DNA of 64,000 bases from Acephala macrosclerotiorum (GCA_014904845.1 MU119271.1:124001-188000); one strand, 5' to 3'; shown: positions 34,833-46,607, counted from the stretch's first letter. The notes: generated from the sequence alone by a model not told the origin. Numbers and translations: made by a program.

Positions 34833-36916
34833 TCAAGCAGGTGCAGTTGTCTCAACACCCTTATACTCCGCACTACTTCCCACCTTCGTCCAGGGCCTAA
34901 ACGCATTATCCTTCCCCAACAACGCAGGCTTAAGTTCAGGAAAGTGCCTCAGAAGAATACTGATCATTGTCTCATTTTGCACATGTGCCATCCCCTCCTT
35001 CGAGTACACGTCCTCGCTCCACCCATCGCCAGCCAAGAATCTGTCACTCTGAATCCTGCGACTAGCCATCAAGATGAAGACTCGGAAAGCGGTATCGCTG
35101 AAACCGAATCCCTTGGGCAATGGCTCGCAGAACATCCCGACTTGGAGATCGACTTTCTCGATATCGTTCTCATAGACCTCGGATAGAGTGGTGGCGAGAG
35201 CCTTGTCTTTACCACCAACGAGTTCGAGGAAGGTTTTGGGGGCTTTCATGTGGAAGAGACGACGGAATTCGCAGTACCTGGGAACTCCACGTTCTCTGTC
35301 ACGAAGGATGTCGACGGATGCGATGTCTCGGAGGACGCCATCGGGAGTAACGAGGTTTCGGAGGAAGGAAGGAGTGTTGTTGTGTGTGATCGCGCCAGGA
35401 AAGTTAATGCCAAAGGAATAAAAGGTGTCTCCCATAGTGGTCTTCGAGTCGAATGCTTCTTGAGCCTTAGAGAATGCGAGGTCGATAATTGGAGTGGTCT
35501 TTACGTGTGCACCGGAGGCAGTGTCGAAGAATGCGATATTGTCTGGAGATGTTAGAGAGATCGATAGACCTGAAAGTCAGAAAAGGTTGGGGCTTACCTG
35601 GGATCAGAGGATGAAGACGGTATACAGAAACAAATTCTTCAGTCAGAGTGTATGGGACGCCAGCTTGGTTTACTCCCGAGCCCGGAATACCACCGATCAC
35701 GTCGTTCTTCGAAATGCGTCCGAGAAGCTTGTGTAACTTCTCCCCAATAATACCCCACCAATTTGCATGAAGAGCTGAGTTAATAGTTGGGTGGTCTAGA
35801 ATCGCTGGTGTCCATTCTGTGGTGTGAATTTTGGCCATGAGAGCACAGTTGACAAGTCTTGCTGTATCAAACAATTGGTCACTACACTCAAGTCAAAAAC
35901 TTATTCGATGTAAGATCAGAAAGGACACAAACCTGCTCCATTCGGGGTTGTTCTCGTGCAAAAGATCACAAATATGGTTGTGCTCCAACGCAAACAAGGT
36001 GTGCAGAAGCTCCAATCCCAACCACCAATTTAAGTTGAAGCCAGTCTTAGGAAGGTTGTTCTCATCTCTTGGCAGGAAGTTCTCCATCCCTTCTTTGGTC
36101 ATCTTGAGTTTGCCGTTAACAGCACCGTCTCGGAGAGCTGAGGTTGCGATTTCGCTTTCACCGTAAACTTGGGAACCATCCCACCTTGAAAAGCCCGAGT
36201 CAGCATTTCTCTGAGTAAGACTTCTCTAAGCAAAGTCGACTTACCAAGCAGTGTTGGTGTTCCTGTATCCTGGAGATTTCTTGTCTGTCTCATCAAGTGT
36301 GATGTCGGGCTTAGTGCGCATGATTTTCATGTGTCCTGATGGCCATTTGTCGCCTTCTGGCAGAGGGATTTCGACGTCATTTTCGCCGGGAGCGTACTGC
36401 AGTTGTTAGTATGTATTTGCCACAAAACGAATACGCCCAATATACCTCTTCATGGAAGACCCAATCATGGACCTGAAATTGGATCCAAGCTGCAGCCAAA
36501 AGATTGACAATAGTGGCAGGTTTGAATTCGGACCTTGCAAGCAACTTCTCACTAACGAGTCTTGGGCTGGGAGTCAACAGTTCTTCATCGGTCGGCTTCG
36601 TCGTATGGTCACGAGAGACATTTCTTCCAAATCGCATGCCAACGCAGCCCATCATAGGCTGCTCCAGGTCGTTGAACAAACCATCAGAGTTTCGGGCGCT
36701 AAGATATCGACTATCTTTCATGGGGCAAGTGGCTTTAGTTCCTTGGTAACCAGCATCAGGGTAGACATCGTAGAGATTCTTTGCCTCAAGTTCCACTCGA
36801 TAAGCCAGGAGGTTCGCGACGCCAAGGAATGTGGGTAGTTTGTGCCACGGGATGAGTGCGTTCACGCCTCGAAAAGTCGCGATCAAGATCTTGTCGAGGA
36901 AGGATTCTTTCGCCAT
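34833..36916 (-). CDS. Fatty-acid alpha-dioxygenase (heme peroxidase superfamily)
   Basis: Five exons on the minus strand: 36916..36446, 36396..36245, 36184..35933, 35881..35598 and 35542..34833 (622 residues, the size of plant alpha-dioxygenases). It adds O2 to the alpha carbon of fatty acids, giving 2-hydroperoxy acids that lose CO2 to aldehydes. Family blocks are present in order: WIQFQVHDW (distal His150), a WWDGSQVYG segment, EHNHICDLLHENNPEW, ARLVNCALMAKIHTTEWTP, GVPYTLTEEFVSVYRLHPLI with the catalytic Tyr379 and heme-ligand His382 in YRLH, and SVDILRDRERGVPRYCEFRR. All key residues are intact. Its 3' end is 240 bp from the A+T-rich element. The product might be an oxylipin signal or feed the neighbouring monooxygenase; the latter is inference. 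Confidence 0.93.
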
Positions 36917-37110
36917 GGCTGAATCTCTAGCAGGTGCTTGCTGGACAAGAAAGAGGTTACAGAACGCAGAAGGATTTCTCCTTCATATCTCTGTGAAGAA
37001 GCTCGTGGTGGAGGTGTCCCTCCACCATCATAAGGAGTGCTGACACTAAGGCTGAAGAAGTTCAAGCTGAACAACCAACAGCAACATCACGAAAATGCCA
37101 CGATGCAAGG

Positions 37111-37120
37111 GTTTTATATT
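37111..37120 (-). promoter_or_regulatory. TATA-like box of the alpha-dioxygenase gene
   Basis: Reads AATATAAAAC on the minus strand, about 195 bp before the ATG at 36916. Confidence 0.4.
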
Positions 37121-37877
37121 GAACGCCCGAGAAAACGGCGCTGCCGTCGCAAGGGTCACATTCTGCAAGGCTGACACACTTCTGAAGAATTCATCTTATT
37201 GGCAGATAATGAGAATTGGGGAGAGTGATCTTCCGCGGCGCTGGTCGGAACAACCCTCAGAATGTGCTGTATTCCGCCATTGGCCGCCCAGGACGGCGAG
37301 CTGAAAGAATGAAACATATGTATGTGATTTGAGATCCATGTAGATAGTCAGCTGATTGTTACCCAACCTTTACGAGGCGCGTATCCGCGTAGATTCGAAT
37401 GATTGCTGGTCGCAGGATGAGGATGGCCCCTAAGACGACGTGAATCGTGAATAGGGATGGGGGTCGAGAAGCGCAAGATAACTCCCCTCGGAACAGCCAT
37501 CTTTGGAAACATGCAAGACGGTTGACACACCGCGAAGTTGTAAGCAGGCCATAGGCGTTGGAGTCGCGATAGAGTTGTGCTGAAAGGTTGGAGAAGATGA
37601 AAGGGATGCCTAGATTTCCAAACCTTGAGTAAGTGTCAGCTGACATAATCGCCATTCATCACGGCTCGGCCAATCCCACCCCTCGGATGCCCCATTTGGC
37701 TGGCCCTAGATTATGCAATTAGATATCCTGCACATCTATATTATGGTCCATCCTATGAAATTGAGCTCTCAGCAGTATACAAGAATTGGGCGTGTAATTA
37801 TTCTTCGTCTGGCGTTTTCAAGCGGTGCAGAAGCTTCGTGTCGTGACTCGGATGCAAGAAAAGTGCTGTGCTCCTAA

Positions 37878-37995
37878 TACGAAGGCGCGGTTTAAGGCAA
37901 CGAGCCTGGTCCAAGCGTGTTTTTACAGCGAAACCATCGATTTTGGGCGAGGAAAGCTCGGACCATGGCTCATTACTTTAAAATCTGCCTTCGTA
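37878..37995. repeat. Palindromic MITE-like repeat, copy 2
   Basis: 118 bp whose ends pair over nearly their full length: TACGAAGGCGCGGTTTAAGG at the left matches the complement of TTTAAAATCTGCCTTCGTA at the right. The inner arms contain TGGTCCAAGC and GCTCGGACCATGG, as in the copy at 7523-7667. Non-coding. Confidence 0.75.
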
Positions 37996-38173
37996 GTGAC
38001 GTCTGAGAGCAAGAACGTCGAGTTCTCTGCATCCAGCTCGGATAGTATGAACTGCATCATGAGTTGTGCTTCATAGGTAAGCTCCCATGAAATCCTCTCT
38101 ATCTGCAACTCTTCTCGTCTCACCCCTCATGACAACCCCTTCATCGCCAAGCGTTTGGCTAATATCTGCGCCC

Positions 38174-40859
38174 CTATTCCACCTCTTCCACCTTCCTCGC
38201 CAGAATCTCTTCTCTCCACCACCACATCAATGCAAAGCTTGCACCTGGTCCAACAGCGGCTGTGCTCAATGCCATGGTAGCAAGAATGGTGAGCCAACCC
38301 GTCTTTAGTCTTGCTTCGCTCTTCAGATCTTTGAAGCACAGCAGCGACCATACCGCAGAACTCGCAAAGCAAAACACATCATCAAACTTCAACAAGGTGC
38401 CAGTTGCCTCTGCCAGACTATGCATTTCCCTACCAGAGTTTGTGAGATCTTTGAGAAACGGGTCGAGGAAAGGAATGGGCGTCACAGCGTAAGTATACCA
38501 AAACATTCCTGCTGAAACAATGGCAGAGAAACTATACGCCAGGCGGAGATAGGATAGGTCGGCAGTGACATTCGCATATTTGTCAACTTTTGTTGTGTCT
38601 TTAACACATCGAGCGAACAGGCCATGTACCCCAACGAGCAGAATTGGGAAGAATTGCCAGAGGAAGTTCCACGCTTGAAGTGTTGAAAGTGGTGAGGTAG
38701 GCCAGTACATTGCCCATGTTGGGATCAAGTAGCCGAAGATGAGGGCTGGAACAAGCGTCTTTGCATATGAAGTTTGGACGAGGCGGTTGTCGGCTGCGTG
38801 GAACTTGGATGGTGGGGTGAAGATGTAGTGGAGGAAGTAGAATACTGGCGCTACAAATCCAATGCCGGCGTGTTGCATATAGATCATGAAGAAGATGGGG
38901 CTTGGGCAGATGTCAGTAAGTCTTCATATTTAAGGTCTCAAGTGGCGTGGAGATGCTTACACTGTAGTCAGGGTGAAGAGGTTTGCTCGTCGGCAGCTCT
39001 CGATCAGCCAGATCGAGTTGACTGCAGTAAGATCCGTGAGGAAAGTCATCATTTGCAGCCGCTGCGGTGAGTTCAAGTTGACACCTTGTGCAGACTTTTC
39101 GAGGAGTTTCGAAGCTATGCAGGTTAGAGATGTCATTTGTAGAAGAAAGATGAGTTTACTCACTGTAACCTAGTCCCGCCATGCTGGGCGTGAAAGCTAC
39201 GACATATAGCTTGACAAAATCATCGAGACCTTTGACACCAGTGAAGACCTCTCTCACTGGGACTCGTCCAGCAAGATCATTTATCGAACCTTTCGTCAAT
39301 GCCTCCCCGATGAACGGTTCCATCTTTGCCGCGCAGTCACCCATCAACGTAGCCGCAGCCCAACAAATCATTAACAATGGCAAAGCCAAAACAATCCTTT
39401 TCAGCATACTCTCACCTTTTCCACAGCCGTGCTCTGGATTGAATGGCATATTCACCCCAACACTCTGCCTCGGTTTTGGCAGGAAATTCAATTTGACAGC
39501 TCCCACCATCGTGGAACTCCATAAATCCACCAGGAAGTCCGCGGCATTCGGCAGGAAGTACAGCGCCATGAATTTATCCTTCAGTGTGGCAAAAGCCTCA
39601 ATTCGAGTGAAACCATTTGCTTCATCGGCAATATGCTTCATGCGATACTTTCTGATATCGTGGAATCCTTTGAGGGCAGTTCTCACGGAAGCATAATCTG
39701 CCTTTTCGTACTTATCGGTGTAAACGATATCGTAAAGACTATTGGCCAGTGCCGCTGCGCTCTCAATTCCTGCGTTGCCTCCGGCGCCGGCGTTCGGTGT
39801 CACCTTGTGGATCGAATCTCCAATACAGGCGAACCGTCCCCACGTCCAAATCTCATTGTGCGCTTCTTCAATGGGGACGAGGCATGAAGATTTTCTGTTT
39901 CCCCAGACATCTCCGAACTTAGTCGTACCATTTGTGCCACCAATAACATAGCTGTTGTAGTCATCTGCAAATGCGTCTGCATCTGACTTCGAAAATGTGG
40001 GAATATTGGGAACGAAGTATCGCTCAGCAAGCTTCTTAAAGACAAAGAAGTAGGTTGTATTGATTCCACCAATAATCATGAACGAGAAGTCTTTATCGTA
40101 GGATCGGTGGAGGTCTCCTTCCTTGATGCCATCCACGGCAGTCGAGATGCCAAAGAGGCAGGAATACTCCGCAGAGATACCTATTCCAACACATATATTA
40201 GCGAGAAAACTTCATTATAGACTCGAATACCCACTCGTTCGATCAAGTTTCATCAACTCAGCTATCTCAGCATCGGCGTACCTCCTCATCTCCTCTCTCA
40301 CAAAACTATGCACGCCATCGGCTCCAACAACTACATCGCCCTCATAGGCCTGGCCATTCTCGCACTTAACGGTAACTCCTTTCTCCGAGTGGATAATTGC
40401 ATTACATCGTTGGTTCGTCAAGATCTTCGACTTGTCACTGATCGTCGCATACATCTTTTTCAAGACAGTCTCGCGCTCCATGAAAAGAGGTCGATATCCA
40501 TGTCTGAACACATCAGCCAAATAAGTCTCGAAATATGGTGAGGTGGCGTACCTAGCATTGAGCAGTTGTGCTGCATAAGTTGTGAAGATTTTCTTTCCCT
40601 TGACCCATACCATATCCCCGTCAGGTTTCACTGCGAACGGTTCGAGCTTCTCGTTGATGCCTAATTGATCTAGAACTCTACAGCCATTTGGAAGAATGCC
40701 GATACTTGCTCCCACCTGAGGATCGATAACTGCTCGACGTTCGAGAAGGACATAATCGATATTCGCGCGCTCGAGCGAGTTGGCCAAGGTAAGCCCCGCG
40801 ATGCCACCACCTACGATGATCACCTTAAAAGGCTTCCCCTTCTCTATTGATGATTTCAT
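38174..40859 (-). CDS. FAD-dependent monooxygenase fused to a polytopic membrane domain
   Basis: Four exons on the minus strand: 40859..40235, 40180..39164, 39114..38961 and 38900..38174 (840 residues). Introns are 54, 49 and 60 bp. The N-terminal half is a PaxM-type class A flavin monooxygenase: FKVIIVGGGIAGLTLANSLE (dinucleotide fold, Gly17-Gly22), VVVGADGVHS (179-182) and FACIGDSIHKVTPNAGAGGN (329 on), all intact. From about residue 468 come some eight or nine hydrophobic helices (such as MLKRIVLALPLLMICWAA, FMIYMQHAGIGFVAPVFYFL, LVPALIFGYLIPTWAMYW) ending in WWWREEILARKVEEVE. Ordinary enzymes of this family end after the first part or with one helix. The membrane half might be a terpene-cyclase-like or anchoring domain; I see no diagnostic residues. 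Confidence 0.88.
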
Positions 40860-42549
40860 GTTGAAGTAAAATCTAGACACTGCGAGAATGAAACAAATTG
40901 AGTTGAGATTAAGTAGGACGAGCAGCAAGGCGGTATACGGACACAATCAGCATGAAGCTGCAAGACTATCTCCTAGGATGAGAATGCATATATACTTTTC
41001 ATCATTGCGAAATAAGAGAATGCCAGCTCACTCAATGCAAGCACTCACTTCATACTGCTGACATGATACAAGGATAACTTATTATCAATCATCAGTCTTG
41101 GCTACTCCCCATAGTTTCCATGTCATAATACTTAGCCTATATCAGAAAACAGCAGCGATCAGACCTTGCAGTACGTCTTATATTATCGCCTATCAGGATC
41201 TGCACCAATCATTTTCTCTCATTCAGTTAGCCATTAGGCCACCATCGCGAAACGCCGATTTGAATTTGGAAACGGATGGTTCTTGATGCTTGGAAACTTG
41301 ACTATGACAGAATGCCGATCTCAGCGCCACGTTGATAGCCTAGCCTAGCAACGCTTGCGCATGCAATAACTCGGGTTCGCTTTCTGGCCCTAGGGATACG
41401 CGGGTCGCTTAAGCCCCTGAATTGCTCTCGTCCAACCCCTCAACACTTGCTGACATTTCAGCAAATGTATCTAAGAACGCCTCAACTTAACCTTTCATGG
41501 GTATTGTCACTACCGATCTTGTAAACTTTCCTTATCCTGAATTCGGTTAGGTCATTCATTGTGGATGCTTGCAGCCACAAACATCTAGCCTAGCTAATTG
41601 TAAGATTGTGATCCGAGGCTCCCACGCTTCAATACACCCGCCTATTTATCCAATTAATAGCCTGGCTTCAACAAGCATTTTCGTATGGCTTAAGTATACG
41701 AGCTCGTGTCTTCCACTTCAAGGACAAGTCATAACTCAAGTACGCATGTCAGAATCCCGCTCCTTCTCCCATCACTTCAGCCAATACCAATAAATCATCA
41801 AGCGCAGTCTAGCAAGTTTCATCTATGCGAGCTTTTGGCTTTTTAGTCTCATCTTCAAGTCCTGTATCGTGATTTTCGATCTCCTTGTTGTCCTACAATT
41901 TTCGACGAAGAAGTACAGCGAACAATCTCACCCCACACTTTGTACTCCATACTCCAACCTACTACAAATACCATCTGCAGCTTCAATTATCCATCGACTA
42001 GCTGGGGCTCATACTAGTAAGCATAATCGGACGTCCGAAAGTGATTGATGAGAAACCTCAAGCTCTGCAGGCTAACTACTAGTGCTGAAGTCAGCCCCAT
42101 CATTATCAAAGTCAGAATCCGAAATGCCGAACGAAACTCCAAGCATGTTGTAAAGCTGACTTCTTCAAATGATCAAAGAAAGGAACGATCAGTCAAGAAA
42201 ATATCGCGAATAATACTCAGATTGGTTATTAAGCTTGAGCGTTAAGAGAAGATCTACTGTTCTCGTCAAGCTACCAGCTCAGTATTTACTATATATACAT
42301 GTTCCACTTTAGGACTCACTTTAAAAAGCAGCTCTAATGATGCCAGAGGACAGATACCCCTCGCTCCTCTGAAATTCAAGTTGATGAGCCTCAAATTGCC
42401 CCCCTCACGTGCAAAATACAAGTATCTCTCCACTCTGAGACCTGCAGAACGTTTTTTTTGGATATGACAGAGTTCCAGACACCAGTTCTACTTTTCAAGT
42501 CTAATTTGTTTGGACTTCAAATTCACCATTATTTGAAAAAAGGTCATTC
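40860..42549. other. Intergenic, nothing recognised beyond the promoter
   Basis: 1.7 kb with only short featureless frames; a TATATATAC stretch near 42290 has no gene after it that I can support. Confidence 0.45.
40986..40995 (-). promoter_or_regulatory. TATA-like box of the monooxygenase gene
   Basis: Reads GTATATATGC on the minus strand, about 127 bp upstream of the start codon at 40859. Confidence 0.4.
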
Positions 42550-43693
42550 CTACTCGGGTTCCACTTCCATCATATCCAACCACTCAAGTGCAAACCCAGT
42601 CACGATCTTCGCCCAATCTCTGATAGTTTTCAAGTCGAGATTCCTGCTGCTGTCCTCTGAAGGAGATATATGAAGAGACGGGACACCACGATCCATAAAA
42701 GGGACGTAGTCGTCCACAGCCTCCGCCTGCCTGGTCGTCTGGTTCGTCCATGGAAGGAATGGCGAAGGCGGGCGCGTCTCGAGAAGACCGATCTTACGCA
42801 TACGGCTTTCGAGGCTTGCCAGGTTTTGAAATGCCCAATGTGTAATAGGGATATATGAAGGTATCGTGGGGTTTGCTGATCCCAAAGTGTCCAGCAACAC
42901 AAATATACTAACTTGACTTAAAGCATTAAGGTATTTTGACCCAATTGGATTGGACTTAATCTCCCAAGCCTCGCTCAGAGCTCTGGGTCAAATATCAGCA
43001 AAATCACGTGCCATTGAGGTTGACGTATTCCTACCTTGAGCCATACAAAGCTGGGGTGCCCTCATCAAATGCCTCTTTCCCATCTAGAAAAAGTATCTGT
43101 ACACCCATATCCATCTCGATTGTGCCCTCTTCTCCAAGCTCTGCCATCTCGTCATGCATCTGCGTCACATATCGATCTATGCTTCTTGCAACATGCATCA
43201 ATATCGCACATGGAACAGCTTCCGTCGCCCCAAAAAATCCATCTGGCACATTCTTACTGTCATAATGTGCGGCTAACGTTAGCCAATTGGCTTGACCTTG
43301 CTCGGTCCAAGGCGGCTCCCTCTGAAAAACAAGATTCGCAATTGGAATTTCAGTCCCTGAAGGCGTTGTTGATGTCGAGTTGTACCACTCAAGCGTCCAC
43401 TTTGGCAACTCAATGCTGAAGAAATTCACGAAATGGTGTTGAACAGTCGAGTGCCCAACAGTTCCAGGAACTCTGGGTGTCAGGATCGGAGATAGAAAAG
43501 CCCCGTTATCAGGATCAAAGCCCGAGCCTCCAGAAGGTATCTTTCGCAAGAAGTTGTCAGAGAGTGGCTTGTACGCATGTGTAATGAGGAAAAAGCTGCA
43601 AAGGATGAGGAGCCTGGACGAGAGGCGGTGAGGTGAGGAGAACGAACAACTCTCCATGGCTCGGTCGAGGGCATTAAGATGATGATGTTCCAT
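42550..43693 (-). CDS. Glutaminyl-peptide cyclotransferase-like (M28) protein with altered active site
   Basis: Exons 43693..43035 and 42982..42550 on the minus strand (363 residues). A hydrophobic segment (RLLILCSFFLITHAYKPLSD) acts as signal peptide; the Met at residue 13 may be the real start. The fold markers of secreted glutaminyl cyclases are there: HYDSK (143-147), GAT.AVPCAI (155-164), DGKEAF (204-209), ALYGSR, VLLDTLGSANPTIPSYIP and VPFMDRGVPSLHISP. The usual GATDSAVP zinc Asp is Glu here with one residue lost. The first Glu of DGEEAF is Lys. The PFP.VWH segment carrying the zinc His is deleted. An active enzyme would make N-terminal pyroglutamate; this copy looks catalytically impaired. 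Confidence 0.82.
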
Positions 43694-43971
43694 TGAAATT
43701 TCCAACGTTCAAGACATTTCGCATCAAGTTGAAGGTCCCCATGTTTCAAAGGTACGCACGGGCTATCAAACCTTCCCCCTTAGACTTTAGCGAGTTTCGC
43801 TTATCACGTGGAAGAACGAAAGTCAATAGGAGGAGAAAATTTTGAACGAGCATGCAGTATATGGAAATAAGACAGAGTGGTAAGCAGTCAAATTGATCAA
43901 TTAATACATGTTCAAGAAACAGGTTTGATATTTAAGAAGATTTCAGGTCAATATCTGGCACGCCTCAGTTC

Positions 43972-44381
43972 CTAATTTCCTCCTGCTTTCCCAGCCGCAG
44001 CACCACCGAATAGAGCCGCCAAGCCGCCAGCAGCAGCTCCTCCAGCTCCTCCTGTGGCGGCTCCTGCTCCGCCCGCCCCCTTGTGATGCCTTTTATCATT
44101 GCTTGTAGCCGCATTCGCACCCCCGGTTTTACCAGCACCGCCGAAAAGGGCGGCTAGACCTGCTGCAGCTCCTCCAGCTCCTCCAGTCGCAGCCCCGGCA
44201 CCGCCTGCTCCTTTGTGATGGCGTACGGCCAAAGAAACGTCGGAGTCAACCTGTAATTGATTAGTTTCTGAACGGTGCGAGAGATTGATCATTGAATCAA
44301 ACGTACAGGGGCAGCCTGAGCAAGTGGTACAGAGACCATCAAGGCTACGGTGAGCAACTGCGTAAACCTTGTGAACTGCAT
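43972..44381 (-). CDS. Kex2-processed Gly/Ala-rich repeat precursor (possible RiPP precursor)
   Basis: Exons 44381..44307 and 44250..43972 on the minus strand, 117 residues; the 56 bp intron sits exactly after the signal peptide. Residues 1-25 (MQFTRFTQLLTVALMVSVPL, then AQAAP) are a signal peptide. A short pro-part VDSDVSLAVR follows. Two near-identical units start at His36 and His80 with HHKGAGGAGAATGGAGGAAA, then LAALFGGA. They are separated by Lys78-Arg79, a Kex2 site; the first follows a lone Arg35. Secretion, Kex2 cleavage and repeated cores are the design of fungal pheromone, KEP and dikaritin precursors. The cores have no Tyr or Cys, only one Phe each. Two UstYa-like oxidase genes lie 1.4 and 2.9 kb away. 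A structural Gly-rich secreted peptide is the main alternative. Confidence 0.8.
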
Positions 44382-45741
44382 TGTGTTGATAATTATCTCT
44401 AGTAGGCTGAATAAACAAGCTCGTAAAGAGTGGGGTGTAAATAAAGATTATGCGAGCTGCCGGCAGCAAAAGACAAACGTCGAGTGAGAGACTTTTCGGA
44501 AAGTAGAGATAGTGTGGTGGAGAGATATGAGTAGAAATGAGCTGATATTTGGAAGGCTTGGGATACTAATAGGGCTCTGTCTCGATTGCCACTGTGGAGA
44601 ACCTTCTTTGTCGAAACTAAAGCCGGGATGGAAAACTCGGAACGGTAGTCTCAGCGAAAGCTGATGCATGCGATCTTCGCTATTGGATTTGTTAGTTCAA
44701 ACAAGGAATCACATACCCTGCGAATATGATTGATGGGAAGAGCTCTTGACGGCTCTCGGAGCTCGGAGATATGAGTTAGCTCCTTTGGTGGCACATTTCA
44801 CGTTCAGATTCCTAGTCGTTTTGACTGATTTCCAACATCCTATGTTTCTATCGGCTAGGTCATAGTCATGGAGGCGATTCACGGATGGCTATTCTTTCCT
44901 TCGTTGCCAAAAATTCAAGATGTCGATGTCGCAAGCTAGGATGCCAAGCGAGGCTCAAGATCTGATGCTTAGGATGTTCATGCAAGGCACAAGGTTTTCG
45001 CAGTCTTTGCTCCATGCGAGTAAGCTAAAGTTTTGAAACGGTGGCTGTCAAGTAACTTTCTCCGAGCACTTCCACAGAATATTTGGGAATGCGCGTGCAA
45101 CTCTCAGACTACTAGGTGCCCCGCAATTAATTTGTATAGCGTACCTGATCTGAGGCGGGAGCATGGTCCAAGCCTCCTCTGCTTTGACCTGTCACGTTCC
45201 AAGTGGAAAATCATGCTTCCTGTAACCTGGAATGCGATTTGTCGGCTAACCTTACCGCAGGAAGACCATACGTCGATCTTGAAGATCAATTTAGAGTTAC
45301 GCCGCTAAAAATATTTTTCCGTCAGCAGCTGTGACGGGTTAGAATCTGATTATCCACAGTCCTCTTCGTACTCGTATAAACAGTCAAACAAAACCGAAAA
45401 TCTAAAGAGGCTGGCTGCTACATTACAAGTTACTTGTCTGTTTCGTCTTGCTCTTTTTAACGTCCATGCATACTCCGTCCGTTGCTACTACTCCCGGTGC
45501 TTGGGCGATACCGACTTTCAGACAAAGCGAAGTGATCTGCAGCATGTTCACTCCCTTCCAGCCCCAGCCTGCTCCCAGTGGCGTTCGAAAGTCTTGTTCC
45601 CATTGATAGCACTCACTTCTGTGCTCCTCGATTCGCCGTGTAGTCATAGTTTGAGCAAGGCAACATCAATCACTTGCAGTAATCAGAATTCTCGCTTCAC
45701 TTCCATTCTATAATCTTCAATCACCACCTTTGTCTTGTTCA
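44382..45741. other. Divergent spacer between precursor and UstYa-like gene
   Basis: Holds both promoters; no further gene, TATA box or factor site that I can name. Confidence 0.45.
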
Positions 45742-46607
45742 ATGCCGTTCGGTGCCAAAAATGGGCGCCCTGAACCTCTTTACGACAAAGTCTCCTCCGA
45801 CGAGGTTTCCTCAGCTCACGAGGACGACGAGAAAGACTTCGACCCATTTGAACTAAAACAGCAACATCTACGATTACTACAAACGCAACGTTATAAACGC
45901 CTTCTGGTCGCCAATGTCGTCCTATTTTGCGTTTCCGCACTTCTCCTAGCTACGACCTACTTCCGAAGCATACCAAGCACAGAAAAATTCATCGAGAAGT
46001 TCTCATCATATTCACCAGCACGAGAAGCCGTGAAATATGTGTCTGGTACATTCAACGCCACCCAAGGAGAAGCTTCAGGCTACGTTGGGACAAGCAACGA
46101 AACAGAAGAAATGTGGAATTGGGTCACAGTGGACATCGGCGACCAAATGATCACACCAGAAGAGTTGAAGCTCGTCGAAAAACCAGAAGACTCGATCAAG
46201 ACCAAAGACCCCAAGACAGGAAAGGAAGGATATCGAATCGGGCTGGAGGTCTTCCATCAGCTCCACTGTTTGAATCTCATTAGAAAGAGCACCTTCCGTG
46301 AAAAATACGAGGGCAAGGGTGACTTCAAAGATAAAAGTGGAACCGAGATACGGGCACATCTAGGTTCGGACTTCCTCACTCACTCGCTCATGGGCTATTG
46401 CTTATTTTGAGAATAGATCACTGTCTAGAGATGCTACGCATGAATATTATGTGTCAAGTCGACATCGGCGTGATAACTTTCCACGAACTCCCCGACAAGC
46501 CTGGGGATCCGTGGCCGGATTTCAGCACGAAGCATGTTTGTCGAGACTTTGATGCCGTGAGGAAATGGGCTATTGATAACACTGTTGCGAATGATGACAT
46601 ATTTTGA
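45742..46607 (+). CDS. UstYa-like oxidase (DUF3328), copy 1
   Basis: Exons 45742..46363 and 46417..46607, 270 residues. Cytoplasmic N-terminus (MPFGAKNGRPEPLYDKVSSD), one membrane helix at about 54-74 (RLLVANVVLFCVSALLLATT), then the lumenal catalytic part. Both signature motifs are intact: HQLHC at 172-176 and HLDHC at 206-210. The second is assembled across the 53 bp intron, followed by LRMNIMCQVD and HVCRDFDAVRKW. UstYa proteins are copper-type oxidases of the secretory pathway that cyclise or oxidise peptides in ustiloxin, asperipin and cyclochlorotine pathways. Transcribed away from the repeat precursor. The family is certain; its substrate is not. Confidence 0.92.

Larger units (their letters stand above)
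36917..38173. other. Spacer between alpha-dioxygenase and monooxygenase genes
   Basis: Contains the dioxygenase promoter and a palindromic repeat (both listed). A 98-codon minus-strand frame at 37359-37655 has no recognisable domain. Confidence 0.45.

Noticed and set aside
37359..37655. 98-codon minus-strand frame between the alpha-dioxygenase and FMO genes
   Set aside because: Two possible ATGs but no domain; too little evidence for a cluster gene.
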